A stretch of 64,000 nucleotides of DNA from Phycisphaerales bacterium. GTDB lineage: Bacteria > Planctomycetota > Phycisphaerae > Phycisphaerales > UBA1924. The notes beneath the pieces are model-generated. The model was given only the letters and a program-made list of their open reading frames with translations. It was not told where the DNA came from and searched no databases. Made by a program: the position numbers and the translations under genes. Position 1 is the stretch's first letter. Each line of letters begins with the position of its first letter. Shown in pieces: positions 62,771 to 64,000 of the stretch. The stretch is from the NCBI GenBank assembly GCA_029260295.1, contig JAJDDN010000008.1, forward strand, positions 310,001 to 374,000. The letters are read 5' to 3'.

Positions 62771-63793
62771 ATGAAACCAATACAAATAAATGGCTCAACT
62801 GGCGAGGGCGGCGGGCAGATCCTTCGGAGTGCATTAGCACTTTCGATGGTGACCGCTCGCCCTTTTTGCATTGAGAATATTCGGGCCAACCGGCCAAAGC
62901 CCGGGCTACTGCGCCAGCACCTTACCGCGGTCAACGCTGCGGCTGCTGTGAGTAATGCTCAAGTCATGGGGGCTGAACTCGGGTCATCTACAGTCGAGTT
63001 TGTTCCTGGTGCAGTCAAAGGCGGCGAGTACTCATTTTCGATCGGGTCTGCAGGGAGCACGACGCTTGTGCTTCAGACGATCCTTCCTGCATTGATGATC
63101 GCTTCATCGCCTTCGGTGGTGATGATTGAGGGGGGGACGCACAATACCCATGCACCAAGTGTCGATTTTTTGTGTAAGTCGTTTTTACCGATCATCGAAC
63201 GGATGGGGCCGCGTGTGCGTGTAGAGATTGAGCGACACGGGTTTTATCCGGCTGGAGGCGGCCGGATCCGGGTTGAAATTGATCCAACGAAGAAGCTCAC
63301 GCCAGTTTCAATTATGGAGCGTGGTGATATAGTTGAACAAACGGCAACAGCAACAGTCGCTGGGCTATCCCCGGACATTGCCAAGCGAGAGTTGGAAGTG
63401 GTTGCCAAGAAGCTCGAGTGGGATGAGGATTCGCTCCGCATCGAGCAACTCGCCGATTCAGTCGGGCCAGGGAATGTGCTTAGCATCGGGATACAAAGTG
63501 AGCATGTGACCGAGGTCTTTACCGGTTTCGGCGAGCGTGGCCGATCCGCTGAGCGTGTGGCCAAATCAACAGTGGCGCAAGTCAATCATTATTTGCATAA
63601 GGGTACTCCAGTTTGGAGTCATCTCGCTGATCAACTCATGCTCCCGTTTGCAATGGCAGGAGCGGGGGAGTTCAGTACTTGTGCTCTGACTCCACACTCA
63701 GAGACGAATGCATCAGTGATCGAGCAATTTTTACAGATCAAAATTCAATCGAAAGAACTCGATCGGGGATTGAAAGCAGTCCGGATCATATAG
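62771..63793 (+). CDS. rtcA: RNA 3'-terminal phosphate cyclase
   Basis: 340 residues from ATG 62771, 1 nt after the previous stop; an upstream in-frame ATG at 62753 adds 6 residues. RtcA converts RNA 3'-phosphate to a 2',3'-cyclic phosphate through adenylylation. Signatures: INGSTGEGGGQILRSALALS, KPGLLRQHLTAVNAAAAVSN, SIGSAGSTTLVLQTILPALM, RHGFYPAGGGRIRVEI and LADQLMLPFAMAGAGEFSTC. With this start the His in TPHSETN is residue 309, the number of the known nucleophile in the E. coli enzyme. Confidence 0.96.
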   Translation: MKPIQINGSTGEGGGQILRSALALSMVTARPFCIENIRANRPKPGLLRQHLTAVNAAAAVSNAQVMGAELGSSTVEFVPGAVKGGEYSFSIGSAGSTTLVLQTILPALMIASSPSVVMIEGGTHNTHAPSVDFLCKSFLPIIERMGPRVRVEIERHGFYPAGGGRIRVEIDPTKKLTPVSIMERGDIVEQTATATVAGLSPDIAKRELEVVAKKLEWDEDSLRIEQLADSVGPGNVLSIGIQSEHVTEVFTGFGERGRSAERVAKSTVAQVNHYLHKGTPVWSHLADQLMLPFAMAGAGEFSTCALTPHSETNASVIEQFLQIKIQSKELDRGLKAVRII

Positions 63794-63800
63794 GTCATAA

Positions 63801-63971
63801 ATGGGAAACATAGATAGCAGTGGCGCCGTATCCTGGAGCCATGCCTATACAATTGACTCTATCTGGTTCCGTATTCCCGGAGAATTATGCAATAGATGCC
63901 ATAGAATAATACCAAAGTTCTATCAGGAGTTATTGCTTGTCAATGGTTGTCTCAACGAGAGTGTTAGGTAA
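63801..63971 (+). CDS. possible 56-residue ORF, low support
   Basis: An ATG frame 7 nt after rtcA encoding MGNIDSSGAVSWSHAYTIDS and continuing to a TAA. There is a CxxC (LCNRCHRI) in it, but no clear ribosome site and no family. Nothing else stands out in the last 200 nt. Confidence 0.25.
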   Translation: MGNIDSSGAVSWSHAYTIDSIWFRIPGELCNRCHRIIPKFYQELLLVNGCLNESVR

Positions 63972-64000
63972 ACGGAAGCCGCTACTAGCGGATTTCAGTG

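Overview
The window looks like the chromosome of a free-living, probably marine, member of the Planctomycetota, most likely of the Phycisphaerae type. This placement rests on gene content (tricorn-like proteases, a DUF1559-like prepilin domain on an anti-sigma-type protein, several ECF sigma factors, an Exb/Tol-like operon with a vWA protein, a CtlX-like enzyme) and is an inference. Codon use is moderately GC-rich, with many GTG/TTG starts and ATGA overlaps inside operons.

Region 1 (1-28758) is mostly core chromosome. It holds the 5' part of pyrH, then an eight-gene operon (vWA protein, TPR-like exported protein, ExbB-like channel, two ExbD-like proteins, three very large unrecognised envelope proteins), a stand-alone tRNA-binding domain protein, and two divergent ECF sigma-factor operons. 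These are followed by rpmI-rplT, an M50 protease, an ApgM-like protein lacking expected catalytic residues, a POT transporter with a large extracytoplasmic insertion, a BtpA-like protein, hrpA, a peroxiredoxin-like protein, a membrane-anchored sigma-like protein, a small secreted basic protein and an FMN reductase.

Region 2 (28742-46883) is catabolism and proteolysis. A hut operon (hutH-hutU-exported nuclease/phosphatase-hutG-hutI) converts histidine to glutamate. A divergent CtlX-like enzyme, an active/inactive M16 peptidase pair and two convergent tricorn-like proteases suggest a lifestyle based on peptides and amino acids.

Region 3 (47062-55955) is accessory. A 6.8-kb integrative element sits in the 3' half of the initiator tRNA gene, bounded by 113-bp imperfect repeats. 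It carries a tyrosine integrase, a type II restriction-modification system with a C protein and C-box, an excisionase-like protein, an HUH Rep-like protein, a 58-residue small ORF, a ribbon-helix-helix protein and a large palindrome that may be its replication origin. Immediately beyond attR is an IS element, and after it a 5'-truncated pxpA (5-oxoprolinase subunit A).

Region 4 (56022-63793) is the most unusual part: an RNA-repair island. Divergently from rtcR (CARF plus sigma-54 activator), a good -24/-12 promoter fires into a region of about 650 nt with no convincing gene. That region is closed by a perfect 20-bp inverted repeat and contains tRNA-like folds. Then come a slipin, an unknown protein, four tRNA genes (two with leucine anticodons on a short-variable-arm body), an antisense unknown gene, rtcB, a cysteine-rich unknown protein and rtcA. 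The layout suggests a stress-induced system in which RtcR senses RNA damage and induces spare or decoy tRNA-like RNAs together with the ligase and cyclase that process broken RNA.
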